Source: Actinomycetes bacterium | GTDB taxonomy: Bacteria > Actinomycetota > Acidimicrobiia > Spongiisociales > UBA5794 | Assembly: GCA_023336815.1 (NCBI GenBank) | Contig: JAMBLJ010000155.1 | Location: 1-51,084 of the forward strand | Reading direction: 5' to 3' | Length of the DNA stretch: 51,084 nt | Shown: piece by piece, positions 24,746-33,721 of the stretch | Layout: each line of letters begins with the position of its first letter | Position numbering within the stretch: position 1 is the stretch's first letter | The notes under the pieces: generated by a model | Told to the model about the DNA's origin: nothing | Databases searched by the model: none | Seen by the model: only the letters and a program-made list of their open reading frames with translations | Made by a program: the position numbers and the translations under genes

Positions 24746-25095
24746 GGGACGAGAATGGCACGGTTCTTCTCGAGATGATCGTGCTCGGGTTCGCAACGCT
24801 GCTGATCGTTCTGCCGACGTTGATCACGATCGCCCGGATCGTCGACGCTTCCGCTGCCGTTGAGAACCAGGCGAGATCCGCTGCAACCTGGACGGCACGG
24901 CATGGTCGCCTGCCAGCCGAGCCCATCATCCCTGGTGGAGCAACGTACGACGTTCAAATCTCCGTCGGCGCACGGTCCGTCACGGCCACGGCAAGATCGA
25001 CGGTGACGCTCGTCTCGATCGGTGCCGTGGCGATCGAACGGGAGGTCGTATCTGTGTATGACGCACCGATCAGTCCGTATCGGAGCGACTCGTGA
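24742..25095 (+). CDS. TadE/TadF-like pseudopilin
   Basis: 117 aa from GTG at 24742. VRDENGTVLLEMIVLGFATLLIVLPTLI shows the charged leader, Gly, Glu pattern and hydrophobic helix of a minor pilin; then AAVENQARSAATWTARHG, typical of TadE/F-like proteins, and a beta-rich C-terminal part. Coupled by 4-nt overlaps on both sides. Which of TadE or TadF it equals cannot be decided. Confidence 0.75.
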   Translation: MRDENGTVLLEMIVLGFATLLIVLPTLITIARIVDASAAVENQARSAATWTARHGRLPAEPIIPGGATYDVQISVGARSVTATARSTVTLVSIGAVAIEREVVSVYDAPISPYRSDS

Positions 25096-25487
25096 GAGGA
25101 CAGTCGGGTTCGATGCTCCCTGCGTTCGGTGGTCTCGCTTTCGTGTCGCTGGTGATGCTTGCCCTTGCCGTCGAGATCGCCTCTTTCGGGATGGTCTGGC
25201 GGCAGACATCTGCTGTTGCTGATAGTGCTGCCGAGTCTGCCGCCGCCATGGTCGACATCGATGCGCTCCACAAGGGCGACACGGTACTCGAGGAAACCGC
25301 GGCGGCGAGGGAAGCGTACGTCGTAGTGGATTCCGCTGGTGATGTGTACAGCGCGACCGTCGACGTGACCCCAGATGAGGTGTGTGTCACAGTTCATCGT
25401 GTGTACCAGCCCCTTGCCCTGCGTGGCTTCTCCGTCAGCGATGCTGCCGTGGATGTTGTGTCGTGTGCGCAACCACGGACGGGGTAA
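25092..25487 (+). CDS. TadG/TadE-like pilus-associated membrane protein
   Basis: 131 aa. Leader RGQSGSMLPAFGGLAFVSL with a hydrophobic helix (about 9-33), followed by QTSAVADSAAESAAAMVDI, the Ala-rich region typical of TadG/Flp-associated proteins (pilus assembly 'putative Flp pilus-assembly TadE/G-like'). The rest is a small beta domain with two Cys. No von Willebrand domain, so it is a short form of TadG. Last certain member of the Tad operon; GTG start in a 4-nt overlap. Confidence 0.75.
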   Translation: MRGQSGSMLPAFGGLAFVSLVMLALAVEIASFGMVWRQTSAVADSAAESAAAMVDIDALHKGDTVLEETAAAREAYVVVDSAGDVYSATVDVTPDEVCVTVHRVYQPLALRGFSVSDAAVDVVSCAQPRTG

Positions 25488-25513
25488 GACCGTGTTGGGG
25501 TAACGTCACGGCG

Positions 25514-26494
25514 ATGGCTGATGAGGCGCTCACCGAACTGATCGAGGGATCTGACCTTGCCGGGTTGAACCGGTATGTCGATGCTGTCTGTGCTCGCGGT
25601 GACTGGGCCCAACTTCTCGAGACAAGGGATCTGTGCAACGAGGCCGTCACACGCGGCAAACAAGTGTGGGCTGTTGCTCAGTATGCCGAGTACCGGATGG
25701 CCCTCGAAGCTCCAGCTGAAATCGCAGCCTCCGTCGTCGCCGACGGCAAGGGACGTTTCGCCCTCGGCCCGTTGTGGGAGGTCGCAGCATCCACGCACAC
25801 CTGGGACGACCTCAAGGTCCATATCCCCGTCCCCACGGTGCGGGCGATGACCGCTCACGAGCGCTCGATCAGAGGAGACGCCGTCAGCGAGACCGACATC
25901 GACTCAGCGGTACTTGGCATCCCCGTTGAGGTTCAAGCGTGGGAACCCCGCTACCCCGTGGCTGAGTATCGATCCGATCGTGCATCGTTTCCCGATGACA
26001 TCTTCGACATCCCTATGCAATGGATCGATCTCCCAGACCCGGGTCTCGCGTTGCCGCACGACACTGTGTGCGACGTCCTCGGAGATGTCGTGAAGGCGTG
26101 GTGGGACGACTCGCTCGGGAAATCCGAGGTGATCACGATCGATGGCACCATCGAAGAGGCGATCAGAGCACTCGGACCACATCGCGTCAGGGCCACGGAG
26201 ATCGATACGAAGACCGCAATGGAGGCGATCGCCTGGGCGGGAGCCAGTGGTGGTGCACACGGAAACCGGCGAGGTACGCCTTCTGGCCGGGCGGCAGCGT
26301 GGTGGGTGCTGCTCGAGATCCTCGGCTATGACGACCCTCCCGACGATCAAACGTTGCTCGCACAAGAGGCAGCTACGTTGCGGTGGTTGCTCTGGGATCC
26401 CGGGGATCGCATCGGGGGATGGAACCTCCATCTCGGTGTCGAGGATCCCGAGGATGGCATCGCGTGGGTCATCAGTGCCGTCGATGCTGTGTGA
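25514..26494 (+). CDS. Hypothetical protein, 326 aa, soluble
   Basis: ATG at 25514, 26 nt after the Tad operon and possibly co-transcribed. Cytosolic, no export signal, no metal or nucleotide motif I can name. N-terminal half is helical (ALTELIEGSDLAGLNRYVDA, then LCNEAVTRGKQVWAVAQYAEYRMALEAP); middle has HIPVPTVRAMTAHERSIRG; C-terminal part has GTPSGRAAAWWVLLEILG and GWNLHLGVEDPEDGIAWVISA, probably a compact alpha/beta domain. Similar proteins occur in actinobacteria without a role, as far as I recall; a DUF6183-like assignment is only a guess. The region upstream in the same frame is rejected because it lies inside the TadG-like gene. Confidence 0.75.
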   Translation: MADEALTELIEGSDLAGLNRYVDAVCARGDWAQLLETRDLCNEAVTRGKQVWAVAQYAEYRMALEAPAEIAASVVADGKGRFALGPLWEVAASTHTWDDLKVHIPVPTVRAMTAHERSIRGDAVSETDIDSAVLGIPVEVQAWEPRYPVAEYRSDRASFPDDIFDIPMQWIDLPDPGLALPHDTVCDVLGDVVKAWWDDSLGKSEVITIDGTIEEAIRALGPHRVRATEIDTKTAMEAIAWAGASGGAHGNRRGTPSGRAAAWWVLLEILGYDDPPDDQTLLAQEAATLRWLLWDPGDRIGGWNLHLGVEDPEDGIAWVISAVDAV

Positions 26495-26661
26495 TCGGTC
26501 CTCGATCGCGTACAACGGTGCGTCTCACAGCACACGAAGAATCGTCCGTGTCCAGGGCTATTCGACCGTCGGGCGGCTACGCTTGCCTGATGGCTCACCG
26601 CCATGTGGTGTGGTCGCACACCCGCGTACCGCACCTCTCCACGTACAGAGAATGATCGACA

Positions 26662-28497
26662 ATGTTTCTTGAGCACATCGACGGGCCTGCGGATCTCCGC
26701 CAGCTCGATTACAACGAGCTCGATGTCCTCGCCACCGAGATCCGCGAGTTCCTCGTTGATGCTGTTGCAGCCAACGGCGGACATCTTGGATCCAATCTCG
26801 GCGCTGTCGAACTGACTCTTGCTCTGCACAGGGTGTTCGAGTCGCCGACCGACCTGATCCTGTGGGACACGGGCCATCAGGCATACGTCCACAAGGTCAT
26901 CACAGGCCGCCGTGAGGGGTTCGCCACGCTTCGCCAGGAGGGTGGTCTCAGTGGATACCCAAGTCGGGCAGAGTCTGCTCACGACATCATCGAGAACAGC
27001 CATGCAAGCACCGTGCTCTCATACGCATACGGTCTCGCCACAGCGCGCGACGTGGGCGGCGAGCGCGATACAGGAAACGTAGTGGCCGTGATCGGCGATG
27101 GATCGATGACGGGCGGAATGGCCTACGAGGGTCTGAACAATCTCGGGCACAGCGGCCGGAAGGTCACGATCGTCCTCAACGACAACGGCCGCAGCTATGC
27201 CCCGACAGTATCCAAGCTCGGTGACAGTCTCTTGAGGATCCGCATGAACCCGACGTACATGCGGCGTCAACGCAAGCTTGAACACATCGCGGGCAACGTG
27301 CCAAAGGTTGGCGGACTTCTCGATCGCGGTATCAGTGCAACCAAAGCGGCTATCAGACAGTTCTGGGAACCGCCGGCATTCTTCGAGGATCTCGGTATCC
27401 GATATCTTGGCCCCTTCGACGGGCACGACATCGAGGCCGTTGAGAACGCGCTGCGTAATGCAGCTCAGTTCGACGGGCCGAGCGTGGTACATGTTCTCAC
27501 CAGGAAGGGTCGTGGCTACGCGCCAGCCGAGAACGACTCCGTGAAGTTGATGCACGACACCGGCAGCATCAAACCGGGGAGTTACACGGCTGCTTTCATG
27601 GAGACGCTGTGCAAGCTTGGTGAGGAACATGAGAACCTCGTCGCGATAACTGCGGCAATGCCTGACTCAACGGGTGTACTTGCCTTCAGCGAACGTTTCC
27701 CAGATCGTTGTTTCGATGTGGGAATCGCCGAACAACATGCAGTCACATCTGCAGCCGGTATGGCTGTAGGTGGGCTCGTTCCCGTCATTGCTGTGTACTC
27801 GTCGTTCCTGACGCGGGCGATCGACCAGGTGAACCTCGACGTTGGTCTTCTCGGTCAGCACGTTGTCTTCTGTCTCGACCGTGCCGGGATCACCGGAGAC
27901 GATGGTCCGTCCCACCACGGTGTGCTCGACATGGTGCTGTGCACCAAGATCCCCGGAATGACTGTCATGGCGCCGTCGTCGTATCAGGAACTCCAGGTCA
28001 TGCTGACCGATGCGGTCGCCCTGTGCGATGGTCCCGTGTCTATCCGTTTCCCCAAGACAGCCGCAGTTCTAGTCGATGAACACGAGGTCGGCTCCGGCCT
28101 GGCAGGACGCCTGGTCAGGCAGGGCTCGGGGAAGCGGTTGTGCATCATCGGGGTTGGCAAGATGCTCGCGGCTTCCCTCGAAGCGGCCGAATCTCTCGCT
28201 GCTGATGGTGTAGATGCGACCGTGTGGGATCCGCGGATCGTGAAACCTCTTGACCAGGACATGCTTGCCGATGCTGCAGAACACGACATCGTGATCACCG
28301 TCGAGGACGGATTCAGAGAAGGGGGAGCGGGAACAGCGATCGAAACCGCTCTCAAGGATCTTGGCTCTGATGCCGAGATCATCGTGCTCGGGGTTCCGAT
28401 CAAGTACATTCCCCACGCGAACCCTGACAAGATCCTTGCTGAGATCGGGCTGGATGCCACCGGTGTTGCCTCAGCGGCACGCATTGCAATGTCCTGA
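26662..28497 (+). CDS. dxs: 1-deoxy-D-xylulose-5-phosphate synthase
   Basis: 611 aa. Thiamine-diphosphate-binding domain with HLGSNLGAVELTLALH, DTGHQAYVHK and VIGDGSMTGGMAYEGLNN; transketolase-like pyrimidine domain with FDVGIAEQHAVTSAAGMA (catalytic Glu); C-terminal transketolase domain. It condenses pyruvate and glyceraldehyde-3-phosphate, the first step of the MEP isoprenoid pathway. It needs TPP, which the thiamine operon of this window would supply. ATG at 26662. The 167-bp leader contains TACGCT (26578), a possible -10. Confidence 0.97.
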   Translation: MFLEHIDGPADLRQLDYNELDVLATEIREFLVDAVAANGGHLGSNLGAVELTLALHRVFESPTDLILWDTGHQAYVHKVITGRREGFATLRQEGGLSGYPSRAESAHDIIENSHASTVLSYAYGLATARDVGGERDTGNVVAVIGDGSMTGGMAYEGLNNLGHSGRKVTIVLNDNGRSYAPTVSKLGDSLLRIRMNPTYMRRQRKLEHIAGNVPKVGGLLDRGISATKAAIRQFWEPPAFFEDLGIRYLGPFDGHDIEAVENALRNAAQFDGPSVVHVLTRKGRGYAPAENDSVKLMHDTGSIKPGSYTAAFMETLCKLGEEHENLVAITAAMPDSTGVLAFSERFPDRCFDVGIAEQHAVTSAAGMAVGGLVPVIAVYSSFLTRAIDQVNLDVGLLGQHVVFCLDRAGITGDDGPSHHGVLDMVLCTKIPGMTVMAPSSYQELQVMLTDAVALCDGPVSIRFPKTAAVLVDEHEVGSGLAGRLVRQGSGKRLCIIGVGKMLAASLEAAESLAADGVDATVWDPRIVKPLDQDMLADAAEHDIVITVEDGFREGGAGTAIETALKDLGSDAEIIVLGVPIKYIPHANPDKILAEIGLDATGVASAARIAMS

Positions 28498-28509
28498 CTG
28501 ACGCGCGGG

Positions 28510-28890
28510 TCAGCCTGCGATAGCGCGAATTGCCGTATCGGCGTCGTCTACGGTCAATGCGAGATGGAACCCTTCTGCATCGGAATGGAGCAGGTACATC
28601 GAGTCGATATTCACCCCTGAGTGAGCGAGACCTTCGACCATCTGCGCAAGGGAACCAGAACCTCTCTGGAGATACATGTCGAGGATGTCACGTTCCTCGA
28701 ACGCGAGGTCGGCGGCCATCAGCACGCGCCGCACCCGCGCTGAGTTCTGAACGACGAACCGGATGTGGCTGTGACCATCCGCAGCAACGGTTGCGAGTGC
28801 TTCGATCTCAACCCCGGCGTCAGCGAGTAGCCGGGTCAGCGAGGCGAGCTGACCTGGCCGGTTGGCGAGGCGTACCGAGAATTCGGTCAT
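28510..28890 (-). CDS. Tandem ACT-domain protein
   Basis: 126 aa made of two ACT domains: TEFSVRLANRPGQLASLTRL (about 3-22) with a first-half VRFVV strand, and AQMVEGLAHSGVNIDSMYLL in the second half. ACT domains bind amino acids and regulate metabolism; no enzyme domain is attached. The gene may be a stand-alone amino-acid sensor, as is common in actinobacteria. ATG at 28890 used; GTG at 28896 is in frame. Convergent with dxs (12-bp gap). Confidence 0.85.
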   Translation of the reverse strand: MTEFSVRLANRPGQLASLTRLLADAGVEIEALATVAADGHSHIRFVVQNSARVRRVLMAADLAFEERDILDMYLQRGSGSLAQMVEGLAHSGVNIDSMYLLHSDAEGFHLALTVDDADTAIRAIAG

Positions 28891-28962
28891 ATCCACAGCC
28901 TACGCCGAAGGGGCCATCCTGGCGAATCTATTGTGACGAAGATCGTGAGATCGGTCGACGGT

Positions 28963-29187
28963 TCAGTCGTCGATGGTGGCACCACGATCGAGCAGCATCG
29001 CGCGGAGGTGAGCGATCCTTGCCCTGATGCCCGACGGATCGTCATCGGGGATGACAGGGTGCGGTTCTGCCGGGACCGGTGCATCCGTTGGCGTTGGCTT
29101 TCTGGCTTGGAGGCCGCGGAGTTCTAGATAGATCTCCTCCGTCGGCCTATCTGCCCCGGACTCGTATTCGCTGTTTTCTGGAGTGAT
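28963..29187 (-). CDS. Probable small acidic/proline-rich protein (74 codons) with no canonical start
   Basis: The frame is open from a TAG at 29212-29214 to TGA at 28963-28965. It has GGGAGG (29194-29199) placed 6 nt before ATC at 29185-29187, and no ATG, GTG or TTG follows in frame before well into the coding region. The product has an acidic N-terminus with helix TEEIYLELRGLQARKP, a Pro-rich linker, and a C-terminal helix DPSGIRARIAHLRAMLLDRG, a sensible small-protein layout with codons like its neighbours. AUC starts are rare, so either this is one, the start base is miscalled, or the frame is not translated. Divergent from dnaE2 across its SOS promoter. Confidence 0.45.
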   Translation of the reverse strand: MTPENSEYESGADRPTEEIYLELRGLQARKPTPTDAPVPAEPHPVIPDDDPSGIRARIAHLRAMLLDRGATIDD

Positions 29188-29262
29188 GGTGTTCCTCCCG
29201 ATACCCGGACGCTAGTAGCAAGTGTTACGCCCTGCGAAGTGTTGTTCGTGGTATCTCGAAAC

Positions 29263-29282
29263 AATCGAACGTATGTTCGATT
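29263..29282 (+). promoter_or_regulatory. LexA (SOS) box in the dnaE2 promoter
   Basis: AATCGAAC-GTAT-GTTCGATT, a perfect palindrome in its arms, identical over 21 bp (including the spacer GTAT and the following A) to the box before imuA. A -10-like TACGAT lies at 29282-29287, so the box again covers the promoter core. A start 7 nt further falls at 29294, the ATG of dnaE2, so the mRNA may be leaderless. Confidence 0.92.
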
Positions 29283-29293
29283 ACGATACGGCC

Positions 29294-32200
29294 ATGACCC
29301 GATACGCCGAACTGCATTGCCACACGAACTACTCGTTCCTCGATGGAGCATCCTGGGCAGGAGAACTCGTTGCACGGGCGGCAGAACTCGAGTATTCGGC
29401 ACTGGCAGTAACCGATCACGATGGATTCCGCGGGGCCGTCCAGGTGCATGCCCATGCATCACAGATCGGTTTACCTGTTGTGTACGGAACGGAAGTCGGG
29501 ATGCCGCGTGATCGAACGGACGAGGAGGATGCCTCCGTTGACGTGCTTCTTGTGCCGTCCAACGACATCGCCCCCATCACCGGCGCTGACGACGTCAGTC
29601 GGAGAGGCCGCATACGCAGGATGCACGGTTCGAAACCAACACAACGGGCGCCTTCTGACCATCTCGTGCTTCTTGCACCCGATCCAACGGGGTACGGCGC
29701 GATCGGCGAGTTCATCACACGAGGTCAGTATCGCGGAGCGAAAGATGCGCCGCGGTACTCCTTCACAGATCTTGCGGCTGCCGTTCGATCGGGCAAGCTC
29801 GTCGGTCTGTCGGGATGCTGGCAAGGAGCGGTACCACGCGCTGCCCAGGATGGTGATCTGTTCGCTGCGCTGAAGGCCGCAAGCGAGTTGAAGGAGATCT
29901 TCGATGGTCGGTTCTACATCGAACTGACGCATCACGGGATGCCAGGGGACGACAAGCGAAACGATATCCTTGCCGATGTTGGCATGCGGCTCAAGATCGA
30001 CACCGTTGCAACCAACAACGTCCACTACGCCTATAGGCACGATGCGGATCTTTCCGAAGTACTTGCAGCGATCGGTGGACGCAGGTCGCTCGACGCCGCT
30101 GACGCGTTTCGGCCAGCAACCGATCTTCGTCATCTTCGCACGACTGACGAGATGGAAGCCAGATTCTCCCGATATCCAGGTTCGGTGGAACGAGCTGCGG
30201 ATCTCGGGAGCGACCTTGCGTTCGATCTCGATCTGCTGACCCCCGAGCTCCCGGACTATCCCATGCCCGGTTCCTTCACGACCGAGGACGAGTACCTCGC
30301 CCATCTGGTCTACGAGGGGGCGCGCACTGTGTATCCAGGTTCCGAGGATGGCCTGGATCCGCGTGCGAGACGGCGTATTGAGCACGAACTCGGTGTGATC
30401 TCAGATCTCGGGTTCGCCGGCTACTTCCTTGTTGCATGGGACATCGTTAACTTCGCAAGGTCGCGTGACATCTACTGCCAGATCAGAGGGTCGGGTGCTG
30501 ACTCTGCAGTATGCCGTTGCATCGATCTCACCAGGGTCGATCCGATACGTCTTGGGCTCCCGTTCGAACGATTTCTCTCCCATGAACGGGGACGCCCTCC
30601 TGACATCGATATTGACTTCGAGGCGGAGAGAAGAGAGGAGGTCATCCAGTACTGCTACCGCCGATACGGAAGAGAGCGTTCAGCGATGGTCGCGAACGTC
30701 ATCACCTATCGAGCGAGGTCAGTCCTTCAGGATGTCGGCAAATCCTTTGGCCTGACTCAGGCTCAGGTCAACGGTCTCACCAAGTACCTGGATACGAGAA
30801 GTCCAAGCGACCTCCAGGATGTGGTCGATCTTCCAGAGGGTATGACCGCCGACCACATCTATGACGTGTGTCATCGGCTCGACGGTTTCCCACGTCATCT
30901 TGGCATCCATTCGGGTGGTCTCGTTGTTGCGAGAACAGCTCTGTGGAAAACCGTTCCGATGGAGTGGGGGAGGATGGCTGACCGGTCGGTGCTGCAATGG
31001 GACAAGAACGATGCCGCTGCTATGGGTCTCGTCAAGTTCGATCTGCTTGCACTCGGCGCTCTCAACGGTCTGCATCTGTCTGTTGACGCCATCGCCGATG
31101 CCCATGGGGTCGATGTTGACCTCGCAACGATTCCCCAGGAGCCGGTGATCTACGAGATGCTCACGCGAGCTGACACGGTTGGAGTCTTCCAGGTGGAGTC
31201 TCGGGCCCAGATGGCAACACTTCCCCGCATGAAGCCAAGAACATTCTATGACCTGGCGATCGAGGTCGCACTCATCCGCCCTGGACCGATCCAGGGTCAG
31301 TCGGTACATCCGTATCTACGGCGACGTAGCGGAGAGGAACCCGTTCGCTACATCCATCCTGCTGCCGAACCCATCTTGTCCAAGACACTAGGTATCCCGA
31401 TCTTCCAGGAGCAACTCATGGAGATCGCAAGGGTGTGTGCAGGGTTCACACCCGGTCAGTCTGATCGTCTTCGTCAGGCCATGACACACAAACGTTCCGG
31501 CGACGAGATGGCGAAGTTGCGTGATGAGGTATTCGACGGGATGGCCACGAAAGGGATAACGGGTGATCCTGCTGACGAACTCTGGGAGAAGCTCCAGGGG
31601 TTCGCCTCGTTCGGGTTTCCCGAGTCGCATTCGGTTTCGTTCGCCTACATCGTCTATGCGGCGTCGTGGCTGAAGTACCACTGGCCAGCGGAGTTCTTTA
31701 TGGGTCTGCTCAACGCCCAGCCCATGGGTTTCTACTCACCGAACTCGCTGGTGGCAGATGCTGTCCACCACGGTGTGGTTGTGCTCGGCCCCGACATCAA
31801 CGAGTCGGTCTACGACTGCACGGTCGAGCCGATTCAGACCGATCATCACGATGTCGCGGAGTACCTCGGTATGGCATGGAGAAGAGGCATGGGATCAGCA
31901 GACGACCCGGTTCGCCAGGCGGTAGGACTCCGCATTGGGTTGCGGTATGTCCGGAACGTCGGCGAAAGCGAGATCACCCGTATCGAGGCAGCTCGACTGA
32001 CAGGCGGAAGGTTCACATCCGCTGATGACTTCGCTCAACGTACGGGGCTCCCTGTCACGGCGCACGAGAGTCTCTCAGCCGCCGGTGCATTTGGGTCGTT
32101 GGGGTTAGCAAAACGCGAGGGGATGTGGGCAGCAGGATCCCTTGCCATGCTTGGACCGGATCGCCTTGCTCTCGAGGATGCAACACGAACACCTGGACTC

Positions 32201-32617
32201 GAACCCATGCAGAAACATGACGATATGCAGGCGGAATTGTGGTCAACGGGTATCTCGTTGATCCACCCCGTTTCGCTGATCAGAGAAAGGCTTGAGGAGG
32301 AAGGTGTCCTTACAACGGCGGAAGCCCTGGCGTTGCGTACGAACAACACCCGTGTGAAGGTCGCTGGGGTGGTCACACATCGTCAGCGACCTGAGACAGC
32401 GAACGGTGTACGTTTCCTCAACCTCGAGGACGAAACAGGCATGTTGAACGTTGTCGTCATGCCTACGACATGGGATGCGAACTACGAGGTTGCGCGTAAG
32501 GCCATTGGGATGGTGATAGCAGGAACACTCGAGTATCGACACGGGGTGACGAACCTTGTTGCTCAACGCCTCACAGCATGGCCTGTAGTCGAGATATCGT
32601 CGCGAGATTTCCGATAA
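29294..32617 (+). CDS. dnaE2: Error-prone DNA polymerase III alpha subunit DnaE2
   Basis: 1107 aa from ATG at 29294; an upstream GTG (29222) would run through the SOS box and is rejected. PHP domain starts ELHCHTNYSFLDGAS with its metal-binding His residues; polymerase core has RGSGADSAVCRCIDLTRVDP and DIDIDFEAERREEVIQY, the palm acidic cluster, then a helix-hairpin-helix and an OB-fold (VKVAGVVTHRQRP). Shorter than replicative DnaE1 and without a tau-binding tail. With ImuA and ImuB it makes the damage-induced mutasome; LexA control is shown by the shared box. Confidence 0.95.
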   Translation: MTRYAELHCHTNYSFLDGASWAGELVARAAELEYSALAVTDHDGFRGAVQVHAHASQIGLPVVYGTEVGMPRDRTDEEDASVDVLLVPSNDIAPITGADDVSRRGRIRRMHGSKPTQRAPSDHLVLLAPDPTGYGAIGEFITRGQYRGAKDAPRYSFTDLAAAVRSGKLVGLSGCWQGAVPRAAQDGDLFAALKAASELKEIFDGRFYIELTHHGMPGDDKRNDILADVGMRLKIDTVATNNVHYAYRHDADLSEVLAAIGGRRSLDAADAFRPATDLRHLRTTDEMEARFSRYPGSVERAADLGSDLAFDLDLLTPELPDYPMPGSFTTEDEYLAHLVYEGARTVYPGSEDGLDPRARRRIEHELGVISDLGFAGYFLVAWDIVNFARSRDIYCQIRGSGADSAVCRCIDLTRVDPIRLGLPFERFLSHERGRPPDIDIDFEAERREEVIQYCYRRYGRERSAMVANVITYRARSVLQDVGKSFGLTQAQVNGLTKYLDTRSPSDLQDVVDLPEGMTADHIYDVCHRLDGFPRHLGIHSGGLVVARTALWKTVPMEWGRMADRSVLQWDKNDAAAMGLVKFDLLALGALNGLHLSVDAIADAHGVDVDLATIPQEPVIYEMLTRADTVGVFQVESRAQMATLPRMKPRTFYDLAIEVALIRPGPIQGQSVHPYLRRRSGEEPVRYIHPAAEPILSKTLGIPIFQEQLMEIARVCAGFTPGQSDRLRQAMTHKRSGDEMAKLRDEVFDGMATKGITGDPADELWEKLQGFASFGFPESHSVSFAYIVYAASWLKYHWPAEFFMGLLNAQPMGFYSPNSLVADAVHHGVVVLGPDINESVYDCTVEPIQTDHHDVAEYLGMAWRRGMGSADDPVRQAVGLRIGLRYVRNVGESEITRIEAARLTGGRFTSADDFAQRTGLPVTAHESLSAAGAFGSLGLAKREGMWAAGSLAMLGPDRLALEDATRTPGLEPMQKHDDMQAELWSTGISLIHPVSLIRERLEEEGVLTTAEALALRTNNTRVKVAGVVTHRQRPETANGVRFLNLEDETGMLNVVVMPTTWDANYEVARKAIGMVIAGTLEYRHGVTNLVAQRLTAWPVVEISSRDFR

Positions 32618-32759
32618 CACGATGTGTCCGACATCTTCAGCACCAGTTTCACTGCCTTCCAGACTCTTCCAATGGGTCTTGCGACCCCTTTGTCCGCATG
32701 GGCTTCAGATGTACTACGCCTGGGCCGATACACGTTGGGTGTAGGACGGGAGAACAACA

Positions 32760-33218
32760 ATGAATCAGGTATTCACGGGTTCGGTACTCCTGCCAGGAGA
32801 GACGGGTCCTGGTTTGGATGCATCCTTTGAGCTGGGATCGGACTTCGTCCGTCTGTTCACCGGAGATGGTGACCTCGGTACGTGGACAGAACGTGAATAC
32901 GATGTCGCTCCTGTCGGCAAAGGCGCGTTCAAGGTCGACCTTGGAAGCGAACATGTGGTCTTCACCCCGTCGTCACCGTCTGCATTTGCAGAAGCCGTAA
33001 CCGTGCCGTTGCAGCCCGAGCCAAAGGGAAAGAAGTCCGATCCGGACCGCCCCACATTCGACTATGACGCCGCCATCGACGAGATGATAGAGAATGTAAC
33101 TCCACGGTCTGGCCTCAACGGTGAGGACGAGATCCTGTCCAAACCGATGCTCGTGGGTATCGTCGGAACAGCGGCTGTGCTCATGACTGGTCTCGTCGGC
33201 ATGTCGCTGATCCTCTGA
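32760..33218 (+). CDS. Hypothetical protein with C-terminal transmembrane helix
   Basis: 152 aa. Residues 1-90 form a beta-rich soluble domain (FTGSVLLPGE, FVRLFTGDGDLGTW, GAFKVDLGSEHVVFTPSSPSA), followed by an acidic linker and a C-terminal transmembrane helix (about 131-151, ending MSLIL). Tail-anchored topology with the domain in the cytosol is likely. GGGAG 9 nt before ATG. No family recognised; the gene follows dnaE2 by 142 bp, without evidence of SOS control. Confidence 0.7.
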   Translation: MNQVFTGSVLLPGETGPGLDASFELGSDFVRLFTGDGDLGTWTEREYDVAPVGKGAFKVDLGSEHVVFTPSSPSAFAEAVTVPLQPEPKGKKSDPDRPTFDYDAAIDEMIENVTPRSGLNGEDEILSKPMLVGIVGTAAVLMTGLVGMSLIL

Positions 33219-33250
33219 TCGCAACGGTATCGGGCGTCGCTCCTCCGCAT

Positions 33251-33649
33251 CTAGGACGTTTCGTCCGTCTCCAACTTGAGCGACGCTGAATTGATGCAAT
33301 AGCGCAATCCGTTAGCGCCCGGTCCGTCTGGAAATATGTGACCAAGATGGGCGCCGCACTTCCCACACTGACCTTCGGTTCGCGCCATTCCGAACGACGC
33401 GTCAGAATGTTCGTCGATTCCTGCGCCTTCGAGCGGAGCGGTGAAACTGGGCCAGCCGGAGCCCGAATCGAACTTCGTATCCGAGGAAAACAGCGGCTCG
33501 CCACACACAACACATGTGTATGTTCCTGAGCGTTTCTCGTCCCAGTACTCGCCTGAGAACGCACGCTCGGTGCCAGATTCTTGTGTGACGTGGTATTGCT
33601 CGGGAGTAAGTCGGTTGCGAAGATCGTCGGTGTTGTTGGGTTCGCTCAT
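33251..33649 (-). CDS. msrB: Peptide-methionine (R)-S-oxide reductase MsrB
   Basis: 132 aa. Zinc-binding CxxC pairs at 46-49 and 95-98, the FDSGSGWPSF block (60-69), and the catalytic Cys118 in RYCINSASL. It reduces methionine-R-sulfoxide in proteins, repairing oxidative damage with thioredoxin. ATG at 33649 fits the family start. Convergent with the tail-anchored protein gene. Confidence 0.95.
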   Translation of the reverse strand: MSEPNNTDDLRNRLTPEQYHVTQESGTERAFSGEYWDEKRSGTYTCVVCGEPLFSSDTKFDSGSGWPSFTAPLEGAGIDEHSDASFGMARTEGQCGKCGAHLGHIFPDGPGANGLRYCINSASLKLETDETS

Positions 33650-33721
33650 GTATGAGAGCGTAGCTGCCACATTCGTAGACGAGGCCGGGGAACGCGAACG
33701 TTCACAATTGGTCCTCGGTCC

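Noticed and set aside
26590-26654. 21-codon His-rich leader peptide before dxs, starting about 7 nt after TACGCT
   Set aside because: Only the position speaks for it; no ribosome binding site, no -35, and no attenuator-like hairpin follows.
32624-32830. 68-codon GTG-start frame after dnaE2
   Set aside because: It overlaps the well-supported gene at 32760 by 71 nt, has no ribosome binding site, and third-position bias is weak.
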